A DNA stretch of 64,000 bases, from assembly GCA_025200525.1 (NCBI GenBank), contig CM045761.1:40618190-40682189 (forward strand), given 5' to 3'. Positions 35,701-46,833 of this stretch are shown here, one piece after another; position 1 is the stretch's first letter, and every line of letters begins with the position of its first letter. Made by a program: the position numbers and the translations under genes. The notes beneath the pieces are model-generated. The model did no database searches, was not told where the DNA came from, and saw only the letters and a list, made by a program, of their open reading frames with translations. Source of the stretch: Camellia lanceoleosa. Lineage: Eukaryota > Streptophyta > Magnoliopsida > Ericales > Theaceae.

Positions 35701-38700
35701 TGAAAATACCCTTGTACTTCTCAAAGAGTCGATCACGTAGCCATTCAAAGTCACTATAACGTCGAATAACAATCTTCTCTGACCCTTGGTATTCAGGTAA
35801 ATTTGTCTACCAAAACAAGTTCAATAAGCATTCGAGTATAAATAACATAGGTAATTCAAATTGAATCATCATTTTTTAGGTTTATTAAATAAATCATAAC
35901 TTAAAAGTGATCCCCCAATAAATAAAGGATCGATAATACATTTAACATATAACACATGTATGATTAAATATTTCATTACAGACAAACTAATTACTTGATT
36001 GAGTGTTAGTAAGCAAAGTTTTCAAATGCTTTACTTAGACTAGCCTCGCCTCGCCTCAAGGCTAAGGTAAAACACATCAAGGCTTTAATTTATAGGCTAT
36101 ACTCCCTAAAGGCTTGTGTATCACAATCCGAGGTATGCGCCTTAGTATGCGCCTTGTATGCCTTTTGTGCACAAGCCTATGACGAGTACACATATGAAGA
36201 GGTTGCCTTAGACTATTGTTAAACTTAGTCTGGTAGATAGTTTAAACATCTAAAAGCCAAAAATAAAAAAGAATCCCTTTTGTGACTATATTCTATTAAA
36301 AAAATTAAGTAAATGAAAATGAACAAAAAATATAAAGTCATTGCTCAAGTGAGAAGCTCAATCACTAAAGTTCATAATGTCCATTTCACTTTCAATGGAG
36401 GCAAGCTTCATTCTTTGTAGTGAAATGTTTGATGTCTTGAGGAGAAAAGTATTTATACCTTTATATTTATTTTTTCACTATTTTAAAATATTTAATTTAT
36501 TTACTAAATTTTAAAATTCGAAATGCTTAAGCATCAATGCCTTGAGGCTTATGCCTCACCTCATGAGGGGTAAAACGCCTCGAGTTATGCATTCACCTTT
36601 AAAAATTGTTAGTAAGGCATACTGTATTCTAAGAGCAGTATAATAATCATACAGAATATCTCTAGCAAAAGATGCCATCTATTGTATGGCCAAGAAGATC
36701 CCAAACCAACCTAAATTCAAACTTTATGCAACCAGAGACCAATTGTAGGACTCGAGTTGAGTTTCCATCAAATCATACAAAAAAAAATTATTGCATGGCC
36801 TTCTATTTTTCTCCGAACCATTTATTCCTTTTAAAAGGTAAAATCCACTATTTTCTTTAAGTTTCAGGAAGCAAATACATGAATGAGCATAATTCATCTC
36901 CAAAACAGGGTTCAATGAACAGCAACAACATAGTTTTCATATTTATATTGATGGTAAGCACAACAGATTGTTGGTATGCAAGCAAGCTAACTTGTCACAA
37001 GAAAAAGCCAGGAATGCATTTCTTTGTCTAGGCTTGCATATCATAACCATTTTCAGTAAGTTAAATCATAACATATGCAAAAATGCATATTCTTCATAAG
37101 AAGGGTTACACTACTGCTAACAAAATACACAAATAACAGTTCATTAAAATATGTAACGATGCAACGTATATATTGATAAGTAATGATGCAGTAAGAATAT
37201 AATTCAGGAAAGTATCAAGAAGTCACTCCTTTCCAATCTAAGGATTAACAACTCCTCTGAATTTCCAACAAGATAAAAGACTTTTTTTTCGATGACTGGG
37301 TATCTGGGCCAACTTGCCCACACCTTGACTAATCCTAGAGCCTTGAAGTTAACGATCAGACAAACCTCCAATGACCCCTTGAAATGACTCAAACTCAAGA
37401 CCTTGAATCTAATCCTTGAAACTTATCCTTGAAACTTTACCACTCGGCCAATGTCTCGGGGTTAACCAGACAAAAGACTATAGATGCCACATCTATTGGA
37501 TGGCTAAATAAGTAGAATAGGTTGTGGAGGCCTAAAGCCAAGATTATGGATTCCACAATCATCAAGAAACTCTTTTGGTTCAAATGGAAATGTCTATGGT
37601 AGTGTTTGGGTCTTAATTTGCATGGTTAAACTCAATCATCCTTATAGAGCTTAAATTGCCACATTGGCAACATCTATGAAGCACAAGTACGGGTACGGAT
37701 ACGGGTACGTTGATACGGTAAAATTCAAAAAGAATAAGGTACAGGTACGGTTTGGTACACTTGTAAAAAAATATTTATTTTTAATTTAGAGTAATGCAAA
37801 AATTAATTAAATGGTTTAATTTGTTAAGGTCCAACCTATAATTAACATTTAATACCAAAAGTAAAAGTATAAATCAAAATTAAATATCAATATATTAAAT
37901 AACTTACAAACTATATCTGTGTAGTAGAAGAAAAATATTGTTTCAACTGAGGTACGGTAAAACTTGGATATATACTAGGGTACGTCTGGGTACGCCAAAA
38001 ATTAAGAAGAAAAAACTTGAGTACATGTTTCGTGTACTCAGTACGTATGCAGAAGTACCATACGAGGTACGGTACGCCGGTAAGTACCCGATACGAGTAC
38101 GACATGTTTTTTGTAGCACCCATGCTTCATAGGGCAACATGGCAGGCTCACACTGGGGTGCATCCACAAAACCCCCTTGTTCCAATCTCTTTTATTAACA
38201 TATTTCTGGCTGCTCTATCCCTTCTCATTCCAAGCTTCTGCTTCCCATTATTTGGGTATCACAGTAATACAAAAGACGGGGAAAATGTCTTAATAGTTGC
38301 AAAAGAAACCATTTTCTGAGTACTTTCCTGAGTCCACCCTTTCCAAGAATCAAACTAAATATTTCATTCACATTACATTTAACATTCTAAAAAAAATAAA
38401 AATACAAAAATTGAAATCTAGAAATCGGTCCCTTTTCGAAACCAACCTAATTCTCAGTTGTTCAGAGGACTTCAACATTTTCAACCGAACTCTAAAATTA
38501 ACCCAATCAGATAGCAAATCTATGAATCAAACAATTCCAATAACACACTCTCAAGGCCTTTTCAATTAAAAACAACAAATTCATATAAAAAAAGATTACC
38601 TTGGTGATGACCTTGTAGGAGATATAAGCTTGCACGCCATTGCCCATCTTAGCAGGATCGGTGACAGAGACTAATAGAAACGTTTGTGAAGATGGAGATC

Positions 38701-38847
38701 TAGGGCTTTGTGATGACCCTGATAAGCTTCTTTGCTGCATATTTGGATCAAAATCAAATTATCAAAAATACATATGTATATAGATACATATACGAACAAG
38801 TAAGTATATACATATGGCGGCAGATTCGCAATTACCTGAGAAATCAT
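29788..38847 (-). CDS. SNX1: Sorting nexin 1 (PX-BAR protein)
   Basis: Eleven exons: 38847-38836 (only Met-Ile-Ser-Gln), 38734-38600, 35806-35671, 34082-33949, 32202-32128, 31433-31274, 31101-30968, 30861-30793, 30594-30515, 30142-30082 and 29997-29788. All have GT-AG junctions and consistent phases; the product is 401 residues, the usual length of plant SNX1. The PX domain runs from about 20 to 140, with the phosphoinositide-binding RRYSDFEWL (64-72), the PPLPEK loop (86-91) and [16 protein letters not shown]. The rest is the alpha-helical, charged BAR domain, ending [14 protein letters not shown]1 dimerises with SNX2 proteins on endosomes and works with the retromer core in recycling vacuolar-sorting receptors and, in Arabidopsis, auxin carriers such as PIN2. 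No lesion is seen. Introns hold three MITEs; the 5' leader is GA-rich. Confidence 0.96.
33187..33735. mobile_element. hAT-like MITE in SNX1 intron 4
   Basis: The element is 549 bp. It is flanked by a perfect 8-bp duplication cttcctag (33179-33186 and 33736-33743). Its ends are inverted repeats (CTAAGAAACACGGACAC and, from the right, CTATGAAGCACCGATAC). The sub-terminal zones are rich in short repeats of the type gatacggacacgg. 8-bp duplications and no coding sequence fit the hAT superfamily. Confidence 0.88.
36014..36606. mobile_element. MITE with 10-bp flanking duplication in SNX1 intron 2
   Basis: The flanks are tgttagtaag at 36004-36013 and 36607-36616. The arms near each end are inverted: cctcgcctcgcctcaaggc on the left, gccttgaggcttatgcctc on the right. 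The outermost ends (caaagttttcaaatg and, from the right, aatttttaaaggtg) match less well. A 9-10 bp duplication suggests a Mutator-like origin. No coding sequence. Confidence 0.75.
37674..38132. mobile_element. hAT-like MITE in SNX1 intron 2, same family as 33187
   Basis: The element is 459 bp, with the perfect 8-bp flanking duplication ggcaacat (37666-37673 and 38133-38140). The termini are CTATGAAGCAC on both strands. The sub-terminal tracts are gggtacggatacgggtacg on the left and its complement-like form on the right, parallel to the tracts in the 33187 element. Confidence 0.9.
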
Positions 38848-40071
38848 GGCGTGATTTGGGAATTTTGGGGGCGATCAAAGGAGAGGAGAGAGAGAGAGAG
38901 ATGGTGAATTTCTAAAATAAGCCGCTGTGCGCAGTTCACTGTTCCGGTGAGTCTTCGAGAGGAAAAGTTGGAGATGACGAGCGGAACCTTTCGCTAAGTT
39001 GACTTGCACGCACCGGAGACAAGTGTTTTTGCACCGACTTTTTTTGATGTGGCCAAGTGGCGTCGGAGTTTTTGTGGGGAAATTGCAAAGTGGGTTACTA
39101 TTATTTTGGTTTTTTTTTTCTTTAATCTTTTAAAAAATTTTAAGTTTTTAGATTCACCAGACAAAACGAAAATTTTAAAATTTGTTTAAAAATTCAGAAA
39201 ATATAAAAGTAAGTAAAAAAATAGTAACTTTTTAAATTTATTTTAACCTTTTCAAGTTTTTTTAAAACTTTTTAATTCGTTTATACAAGATGAATGGAAA
39301 AGGTATAAATTTTGACATAACTTTAAAAAAAAAAAATTGCTAAAAATAAAAAAATTTAGAAAAATATGTGACTTTTTTTTTTTATGAGATTTCAAACATG
39401 GGGAAATGGTGAGATTAAAAAAAATGGAATAATCTCCCTCCATACTATCCCTCTGTATCTCTCTTGGAGACTTTAATTCGGATACACATAAATGATTCAA
39501 TTTCTTAGATCTCCTCATAAATATTATAAATGCAAGAACAAATCATATTTTATCTTCTAAAATGGATGACCAATACAGTTATAAAAGTAAATGATAAATA
39601 TGATTGTAAGCTTAAATTATCAATTTTATAAAACAAAATGTGATTTGTTTCTGTATTTATAAATGTTTGATGAAATTAATTTTTTGTGTGAATGATTTTT
39701 TTATTATCGAGCCTACGAGGTAGATAGTTCATATCATCAATGTGAGTCTAAATTAGAGCCTATAAAAAAGTATGGATAAATATGGAGAGATTAAGGTATG
39801 GAAGGAAACTCATCCCCAAACGAATAGGGTAAATTACAAAAAAAGGTCTTCCGATTTGACCTAGTAATAAATTAAATCTTAATTTTTTAATTATTTCAAT
39901 TTAAACTATATAATTTCTAACTTGTCGTCAGTTATAAGGGAAGGAATTGAAGTGGTGGCAGTAGGCTGGAGAATGAAAGTAGTAATAGATGGGGAAAAAA
40001 AGATAAGAGCAATGCCAATGGATTGAGGAAGGATAAGACTAGTGATGGTCAATAAGAAGGGTGAGAGGTGG
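38848..40071. other. Intergenic DNA upstream of SNX1
   Basis: The first 150 bases hold the SNX1 5' leader with a GA-rich stretch (38879-38901), then AT-rich DNA with homopolymer runs. No gene or clear element is seen. Confidence 0.5.
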
Positions 40072-40076
40072 TTATG

Positions 40077-42925
40077 TGTGATGACCGGTTCAAAAGCCGT
40101 CTCGTTTCCTTTGTGTTACGTTGGGTGAGTCGTCATTGAAAATTTCTTCTCAAAACTTTTTCGGTTGTGTTATTCCTCTTTCGAGTTTTCACTCATTTCA
40201 GAGGGTGCGAGGTCAACTCCGGAGCTTCAGGTGTGAAGTCAGAGTTTTTTTGGAGGGCGGCGCGCCACGTCTTGAATGGGCCGCCTTGGGAATGCGACGC
40301 GAGAATATGGGCATATCTGGAAGCTAAGGTTGGGGTTGTGAGCACACTGCCTAAAAGGCAAGTGCGTGAGCTGAGGTACGGGGTAAGCCGCACGTGCGGG
40401 GATGGAAGCCGCACATGGAGAAGGCCGCTCCGCACGTATGGGAGTAGGCGCCGCACATGCGAGGGTGTGCATTTTTTGCTCCGATTTTCGTGCTTTCAGC
40501 TATATTTTGATATTTTGTTTATTTTGCTTTCATTTTCAGATTATATCACACTCTCTCTGCAATATTTTCTCTCATCTCTTTCTACCCAAACCCTCAAAGT
40601 TTTACATCTTCTTTGATCTTAAGAAATCCATTGGGATTTTGATATTAGTCCCTTATACCAAAATGTTGAGTGTGTCGAGGGCTTCGTCGTGATTGGTGGA
40701 GATCATATTTCGGCGAGGTCAATTTTTGGGCTCTTTCTCCTCTTCTCTCTTGAGGTAGGGATTTCCTTGATTTTCTTCAATGCTTCCCCTATAGATAGAC
40801 ATGTGGTATACTCTATTGTATAAAAACCATGTGGTATAGAATATTTTCGAAAATCATGATAGAGGGTATAAGATATGGGTGTAGAGATTGAAATTTCATG
40901 AGATGGGTTGATGTTGGGTTAAATTTATGGGGTGATTTAATATATTCATTGATTAGAGAGAGAAAGCCATAAATTTTGTAGTAATGCCTAATAGATGAAT
41001 AGGGGTTGAATCGTGAATGAAATGTGTTATGAATCTAACAAATGTGATAAATGATTTTGGAAATTGAATTAAGAAATAAATTGGGTTTTATGAATTGAAC
41101 ATTAACTTGTGTTGGATTGATAATAATTAAACATGATGAGTTGTTGAGTTATTAGAGATTAATTGAGCCTCATAAATTCTTAATGTTGACTTAGTATTGT
41201 GTTGTTCAAAGTTGATTGTGTTGTTCAAAGTTGATTGTGATGAATTAATAATATGTATATTGAAGAGAATGAAATTAATCATAAGATTAGAATATCATTG
41301 GGTAAACTACCGTTAAATAGAAATTGTGTAAATTACAACTTTGCTAACCGTGATTGGAAATCCCTTGTTTAAAATAGAGGAAATTGAGTTGGTCATACTT
41401 TTCTTGTGAAATGAATAAATGGGTTCAGGCAAAGGGGAGAGAATATTAATGTGGAATGATAAGATAATTGATTTTGAAATAGAATAGTGAAACACCACCA
41501 CTGTGCGAATTTCGTAAATTTACTTGAGATTGAACCACAAATATATTTTATTTTGTTATTGTGTAATTGGATCTAAAGTTTCATGAGAAGTGGTTAATGG
41601 CATTATGTGTTTAATATATGTTGTTAGAGGTATTGTCCTTGGTCATCGGTGGAGGATGACATTGTAAATATTGAAATGATCATGTGTTTGTTGTACACTC
41701 GTGTTATCTATGAATGTGGTTTGTTATAATGGTCGAGGATGTGTGTGTGTGTGTGTGTGTGTTGCGTTGAGAATCAGCGGTACTATTCCCTTCCAGCTAG
41801 CGCCTGGTAAATTGGCTGCGCTAATAATCAGAGGTACCAGTCCCTTCCAGCTAGCGCCTAGCAAATTGGCAGTGTATGTGTTGCACTGATAATTAGAGGT
41901 ACCAGTCCTTTCCAGCTAGCATCTGGTAAATTGGCAAATGTATCATTCCCTTTCAGTTGGTGTCTAGTAAATTGGCATGTCATTGTGGATAGATGTATCA
42001 TTGGCTTACTGTGCTTCTGGCAAGTAGAGCGGAGGTTGTTTATTATTGTTGTTCAGTTTGATTGGGTGTATCATGTGTTATGATGATTGTGTTTTGATCA
42101 AGTTAGATTGTCTCATATGTTGAGTAGAGGTGTTCTTGTAAGTTTGGACGCGCTAGAGAATGGTTGTGTGAGCTTCCACCATAAGTTATTTTACTGAAAG
42201 TAATTCTTTGGATTTTGGAATCTAAATTTGAGAATGTGATGAACTCATAGAGACGGACTGTAATTATATTTGAGTCATGAATAATGTCAAGGAATTAGAT
42301 TTGATGAGAGTGCTTTCAAAATAAAACGGATCCTAAGTAGTATTTGTAATCATAACTGGAAAAATATAGTTATCGTATAATAATTGTTTAGATAGGAAAA
42401 AGGGTAGTAATAGCGAACCTTGGTGTTGGTGAACAAACCGAATATTTTTGAGAAAAGTATTTATGTAAGTATACTTTAGTTATAAAACGTCACATTATTT
42501 ATATGGTATGAGACTAGCATTCATGATCATAGCTATCTGTAAGTAGTTATTGTTGAGGATCATGTTGAGATCCCTACTGGATTATATGTTCATCCCACGT
42601 TGTTGAATCTTTTTCAGGTGATTATCAAGATGTGCTACGAGATTTCGGATCTTCTTTATTTGTTGGCCACGGGGCCTTTTTCTGTGTAGGCGGAATGCCA
42701 TGGATGTAAAAGGGTTAAACCCTTCCTCTTGATTTAAATGATGTAAGCCTGCGGGCACTTTATTTAGTTATGTTCATGTTACATTTATTTTATATCCACA
42801 TGAGAGAATTATTATTCATGTATCCTTTATAAATTTGGTAAGCTTCTGTATGCCATCTTTGAATCTAAATTTATAATAAAGGTTTTGGTAATGGAAATCC
42901 GAGTAATAAAAAGTGGGGTGTGACA
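40077..42925 (+). mobile_element. Solo LTR, about 2.85 kb
   Basis: The segment starts TGTGATGACCGG and ends GGGGTGTGACA. It is flanked by the 5-bp duplication ttatg (40072-40076 and 42926-42930). TG...CA ends and a 5-bp duplication without any internal gag-pol indicate an LTR left behind by recombination between the two LTRs of a retrotransposon, probably Ty3/gypsy. It contains a (TG)n tract (41744-41762), a short tandem array (about 41775-41975) and a GC-rich segment (40250-40460). No coding potential is convincing. Confidence 0.85.
41775..41975. repeat. Four-copy tandem repeat inside the solo LTR
   Basis: A unit of roughly 50-80 bp repeats four times, marked by ccttccagctagcgcctgg and taaattggc, with increasing divergence rightwards (the last copy reads ctttcagttggtgtctag). 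Spacing between copies varies. Confidence 0.75.
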
Positions 42926-43098
42926 TTATGAGTAATAATGAAGTAAAAAAAGAAAAAGAAAAAGTGATTAAACTATTTAAATTGCCTATTATCCATTAGT
43001 TATAACTAATAAATATAAACAAATTATTAGAATTGACATAATTTTAAAAGCTGATAATTTAAATTGAAACAATTAAAAATTATAATTTGATTTGTTGT

Positions 43099-43510
43099 TG
43101 TGGTGAAGTGGTTTGGAAATACTCTTCTGATCTTGGGGGACGTTCGAGATCCTCTGCTAGTCACTTGAAAAGGAACAAACACTCCAGTCGGGGGTGCCGG
43201 AATTAGCACTCCAATAGGCAAGTTGGTCTATGCCCTCAAGATTGCTTGTATTTAAAGTTAAGCTTAATAATTCTCACACACCTTTCTAGAACTGAAGATC
43301 TTTTATTTATAGTATTCTCTTTGGGCCTTTGGACTGGGCCCATCCTTGTTCCGTTACATGTACCTCTACTCGGCATCTGTTCTATTGGCTGAGGTACTGG
43401 TTATTCTATTCGGCTCCTTGATTGATTAGGATATGTGCCGAATAGAGGTTACGTTTTGGACCGGACGCGCTTATCCGTCCCTATGGATCCGATGAAATTC
43501 GGCTCCCACA
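43099..43510 (-). repeat. 3' LTR of the Tat element
   Basis: It is 412 bp long and aligns without gaps to the right LTR. A hand count gives about 30 mismatches (about 93% identity), mostly C/T and G/A differences. That makes the insertion fairly old. Confidence 0.93.
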
Positions 43511-43527
43511 ATTGCCCTCCCAAACAC
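43511..43527 (-). other. Polypurine tract
   Basis: On the minus strand the bases just before the 3' LTR read gtttgggagggcaat, a purine-rich stretch suited to priming plus-strand DNA synthesis. Confidence 0.7.
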
Positions 43528-43861
43528 CCTACTAGCATCAGTAAGTCGGCATGTTTGGCTTCTAGCCTAGGAAGTCAAAAATTCGGCGGTTAACCCTTTT
43601 CCCAATGCATGTCAGAACGTGCACACGCTTCTTAGTCATTGTAACGCCTTCTCGCCCCTTCATATACTGCTTCCATTTAATATGATTTGAAATTGTCTCT
43701 TTGAGTGTATGTCCTGAATATTCAAAAGATATTTTGCTCGCTCTCTAGTGAAACTCTGTCTCTTTGCGGTTTCTACAACTCCTTGTTTCTCACTTCTCCC
43801 TTCGTCTCCTGCAAGTCTTCTCCTCCTTCATTTTTGATCCCGCTTCCTTACTTGCTTTTAA

Positions 43862-44320
43862 CTTTCCGTAGTCCTTGGGTTTAGCCAAAAGATAGCAAAA
43901 CATTTGAAAGAGCTCCTTTCGGCGAATCGAATCCCCGGCTTTCGACGTCATTTCTCCATCCCCGATGATGTCCATCTGTCACTTTTAGCAAACAGCACCA
44001 CTGATATGCAGAGGGAAGATGAGAGCACAATCGTCTTTCATCTCCTATCAATTATTGGGGGCGGGGTCCGCTTTGCTCTTCACCCACTTTTGAGGGCTGT
44101 TCTTAGATACTGGGGTCTAATTCCTTCCCAGCCCAACGTGAATTTCTTTCGCATCATAATGGGGGATCGTTAAACTAAACCGCCGTCTTAAGACCAATTT
44201 AGGTATTCCCGCCATTCGGCACTGTTACGTCCTAGCCAAATCTACCGGCCGGCTAGGGCGCTACTTTCTTAGAGCCAAGGATACTGATCATCACTTAGTG
44301 ACTATGCTCGCCAGCTCTGG
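43862..44320 (+). pseudogene. Antisense ORF A of the Tat element, N-terminal part
   Basis: It lies opposite to gag-pol. The protein includes GFRRHFSIPDDVHLS, FHLLSIIGGGVRFALHPLLR and VLRYWGLIPSQPNVNFFRI; a one-base frameshift near 44164 leads into a second frame (RYFLRAKDTDHHLVTMLAS), which stays open to the nested solo LTR. No ATG is visible at the expected start; an in-frame stop lies at 43859. It resembles the conserved N-terminal domain of gag-like or uncharacterised plant-transposon proteins found as antisense ORFs in Tat elements. Function is unknown. Confidence 0.7.
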
Positions 44321-44946
44321 TGTCACGACCCAAACCCGTCCCTGTAGGTTTAGCGCCGCAACCGGCCAGTAATCCGTGGATTACCAAAGGCCTCTGAATA
44401 AATTAACAAATAATGAGGGGCTGCGAAAGTGAATATATAAAGTAAACAAGGTCCAATGAGTTGTGATGACGTACATAGGACAGAAAAATACAAAACTTAT
44501 TTATATACATAAACATGCTAGTCAGGTACACCCATATGTACAAAGCATTTACAGAAAGTATTCCCAAGATCCGACGTTACAAAACACAAACATTGACTAG
44601 CACGAAGACAAAACTGCCAAGGCATAGGGCTTCAGGCGGAACCTCCTCGGAGGCGCAACAGGTGGCTGACCAAAAACAAAACAGAGGGCCATCAACTCTG
44701 GCCTGAGTCTTGTGCCGGCTCACCTACATATATATATAAACTGTGAGCGAAAGCCCAGTGAATAATAACAGAGTAAAGGGTTTAATGAATGATGTCCATT
44801 ACAGAGTTTATATCAGAAACACAATCTTATCAAAAACAGAGTCTTATGCATATTCAGAATTTCAAATCAGATATAGGTTCAGATACATGCTCATATTCAG
44901 ATTCTGCGTAAGTTCATATGTGGTACACCCATTAGCTATTAGATCA

Positions 44947-45056
44947 GGCAGGTCCGAAGACCACAACAGGCAGGTCTAAAGACCACAACAGGCAGGTCCG
45001 AAGACCACAACAGGCAGGTCTAAAGACCATAGCAGACAGGTCCAAAGACCACAGAC
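44947..45056. repeat. 22-bp tandem repeat, five copies
   Basis: ggcaggtccgaagaccacaa repeats with period 22. Copies alternate between ggtccgaag and ggtctaaag; the last copy is diverged. Confidence 0.9.
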
Positions 45057-45564
45057 AAAGTTGGTACTAACAACCACAAGGGTCCATATCTTGCGCGCAA
45101 GTAGCCATGGTATTGTTATCCCCTGGCAAGGGCCATAGGCCACGGTATTGTTACCCCCGGGCGAGGGCCATAGAGACTAAGGGTGCCACAAATACTTTTT
45201 AGAAAACTGGACATTCATTCATAGTTCATAAAGTAGCTTTCCAGAAAACCGATCATATCATATCAGAAAATACTTATGGTTAAACATAACTTTACAAAGT
45301 TATTACTTACAGTAGGCGTTGATACAGGTAAACGGAGTCAAAAGGGTCAAACAGATTGCGGCACGTGACCTACATAACACATCACGGATACACACTTGAA
45401 ACATGCAATCCAATTGTATAAAACTCATATCAATGATTCTAAGTGTGTACCTAACCTCTTATCCTTAGTATGGAGCCTTAAACATGGCCTAGGAAGGCCT
45501 AGGATGGAATGAGGGTGCAAAGATGTATGCCGAAAACAGTTTCAGAATTTGCAGAAAACAGGTC

Positions 45565-45780
45565 CCCGCTCGAGCGCAGGTTTCCCCGCTCGAGCGGACA
45601 TGCAACAAAGGGGCCCCGCTCGAGCGGACCAAAAAGTACTGGATAGGTGAAATTTACGCTCGACGCCCGCTCGAGCGTGTCACCCAGTCCTCCGTTCGAG
45701 CGGACTAATGCACAGTGCAAGATGCTGGGAGCTCGATTTTCCCGCTCGAGCGGCACTTCCCCCGCTCGAGCAGACGACCA
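45565..45780. repeat. Cluster of a 12-bp palindrome, ccgctcgagcgg
   Basis: About seven copies of the palindrome ccgctcgagcgg or one-base variants lie in 215 bp, with irregular spacing. Most have extra C on the left (ccccgctcgagcgg). Spacing is not periodic, so this is not a simple satellite. Confidence 0.88.
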
Positions 45781-46371
45781 AAATCTGGAAATTCCAGATT
45801 TGAGTTCCAAGTTTAAAACTCAGGTTTGATGCTCCAAATCCAATCCTCTTGGGCCAATTTCCTGGAAAACTCTTGTAAACACATAATATTACATGATTTT
45901 AAAGCTCACTTGTAAAATCAAGGCCCAAGGGTGTTTCAAACAAACTCAATTCAAACCAAATTTTCATGAACATGCATAAGCATGCTATAAAGTGACATGC
46001 ATGTGATTAAATCAAATCAAAGCTTCAAAACATGCTCTAATGAGCTCAAATCTTCCAAAGACAAGATGAAAACATGGGCTTTAACAATGGTATGAACATG
46101 CATGTACCAAATCCCATGTATTCAACCTCAAAATGCAACAATGTGGACATGCATGCATGATATGAGCTTCAATTCAACATCTAGAATCAATTCTAGACTT
46201 TAACTCACTAACTTCCATGAATCATGAAGCTACAACTTAAATTCAAGAATAAGAAGATGAATTCTACCTTAGGCCTTGAATTAAAGGTCTAGGAGCTTAA
46301 TTATGCGGATTACTCTTCAATTTCCTTCACTTCTACCAAATTCCAAGCCAATTAGAGATGAAATCACACTC

Positions 46372-46414
<43 letters not shown>

Positions 46415-46833
46415 GCTCGGTTGAGCTCACTCAAAGGCTGATGAAATGTGTTTAGACACAAGAGAAGGAGTTTCAAAGTGTTAAGCTAGTGGCCCACTAG
46501 TGGTGGCAAAATAGTAATTAACTCAAACTTTACATTTTACCAATATTTAATCTAATTTAATCATACTAAATCAATTTTCAGATAAGTATACCATAAAATC
46601 ACATAAAATCCAACTAGTCTAAAACACTAATCAATTCCGGAATCGGGCGCCGATAAGGCTTCCAACTTGCAGTTTAAAGTTTCAAATACGAACAAATATT
46701 CCGACACCGAACAGATAGGAACACGTAATTCATGCAATGCATACGCAAATTAATTCCAGATTTCCTCTTAATTATTATTAGGCATAATTAAGTTCCAATT
46801 AGCGTTAATCAGGGTCGGGGTTATTACATCTGG

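Larger units (their letters stand above)
44321..46828 (-). mobile_element. Solo LTR nested in antisense ORF A
   Basis: On the plus strand it reads TGTCACGACCC...GGGGTTATTACA. It is flanked by the 5-bp duplication tctgg (44316-44320 and 46829-46833). The ends resemble those of the 40077 solo LTR when read on the minus strand (TGTAATAACC...GTGACA), so it is oriented minus. Removing it and one tctgg restores the host reading frame across the junction, which confirms the boundaries. Internal arrays at 44947-45056 and 45565-45780 are listed separately, and a (TC)n tract lies at about 46376-46413. Confidence 0.9.

Noticed and set aside
45499..45829. Open frames through the palindrome cluster
   Set aside because: Both strands are open only because the palindrome lacks stop codons; the protein is a repeat artefact.
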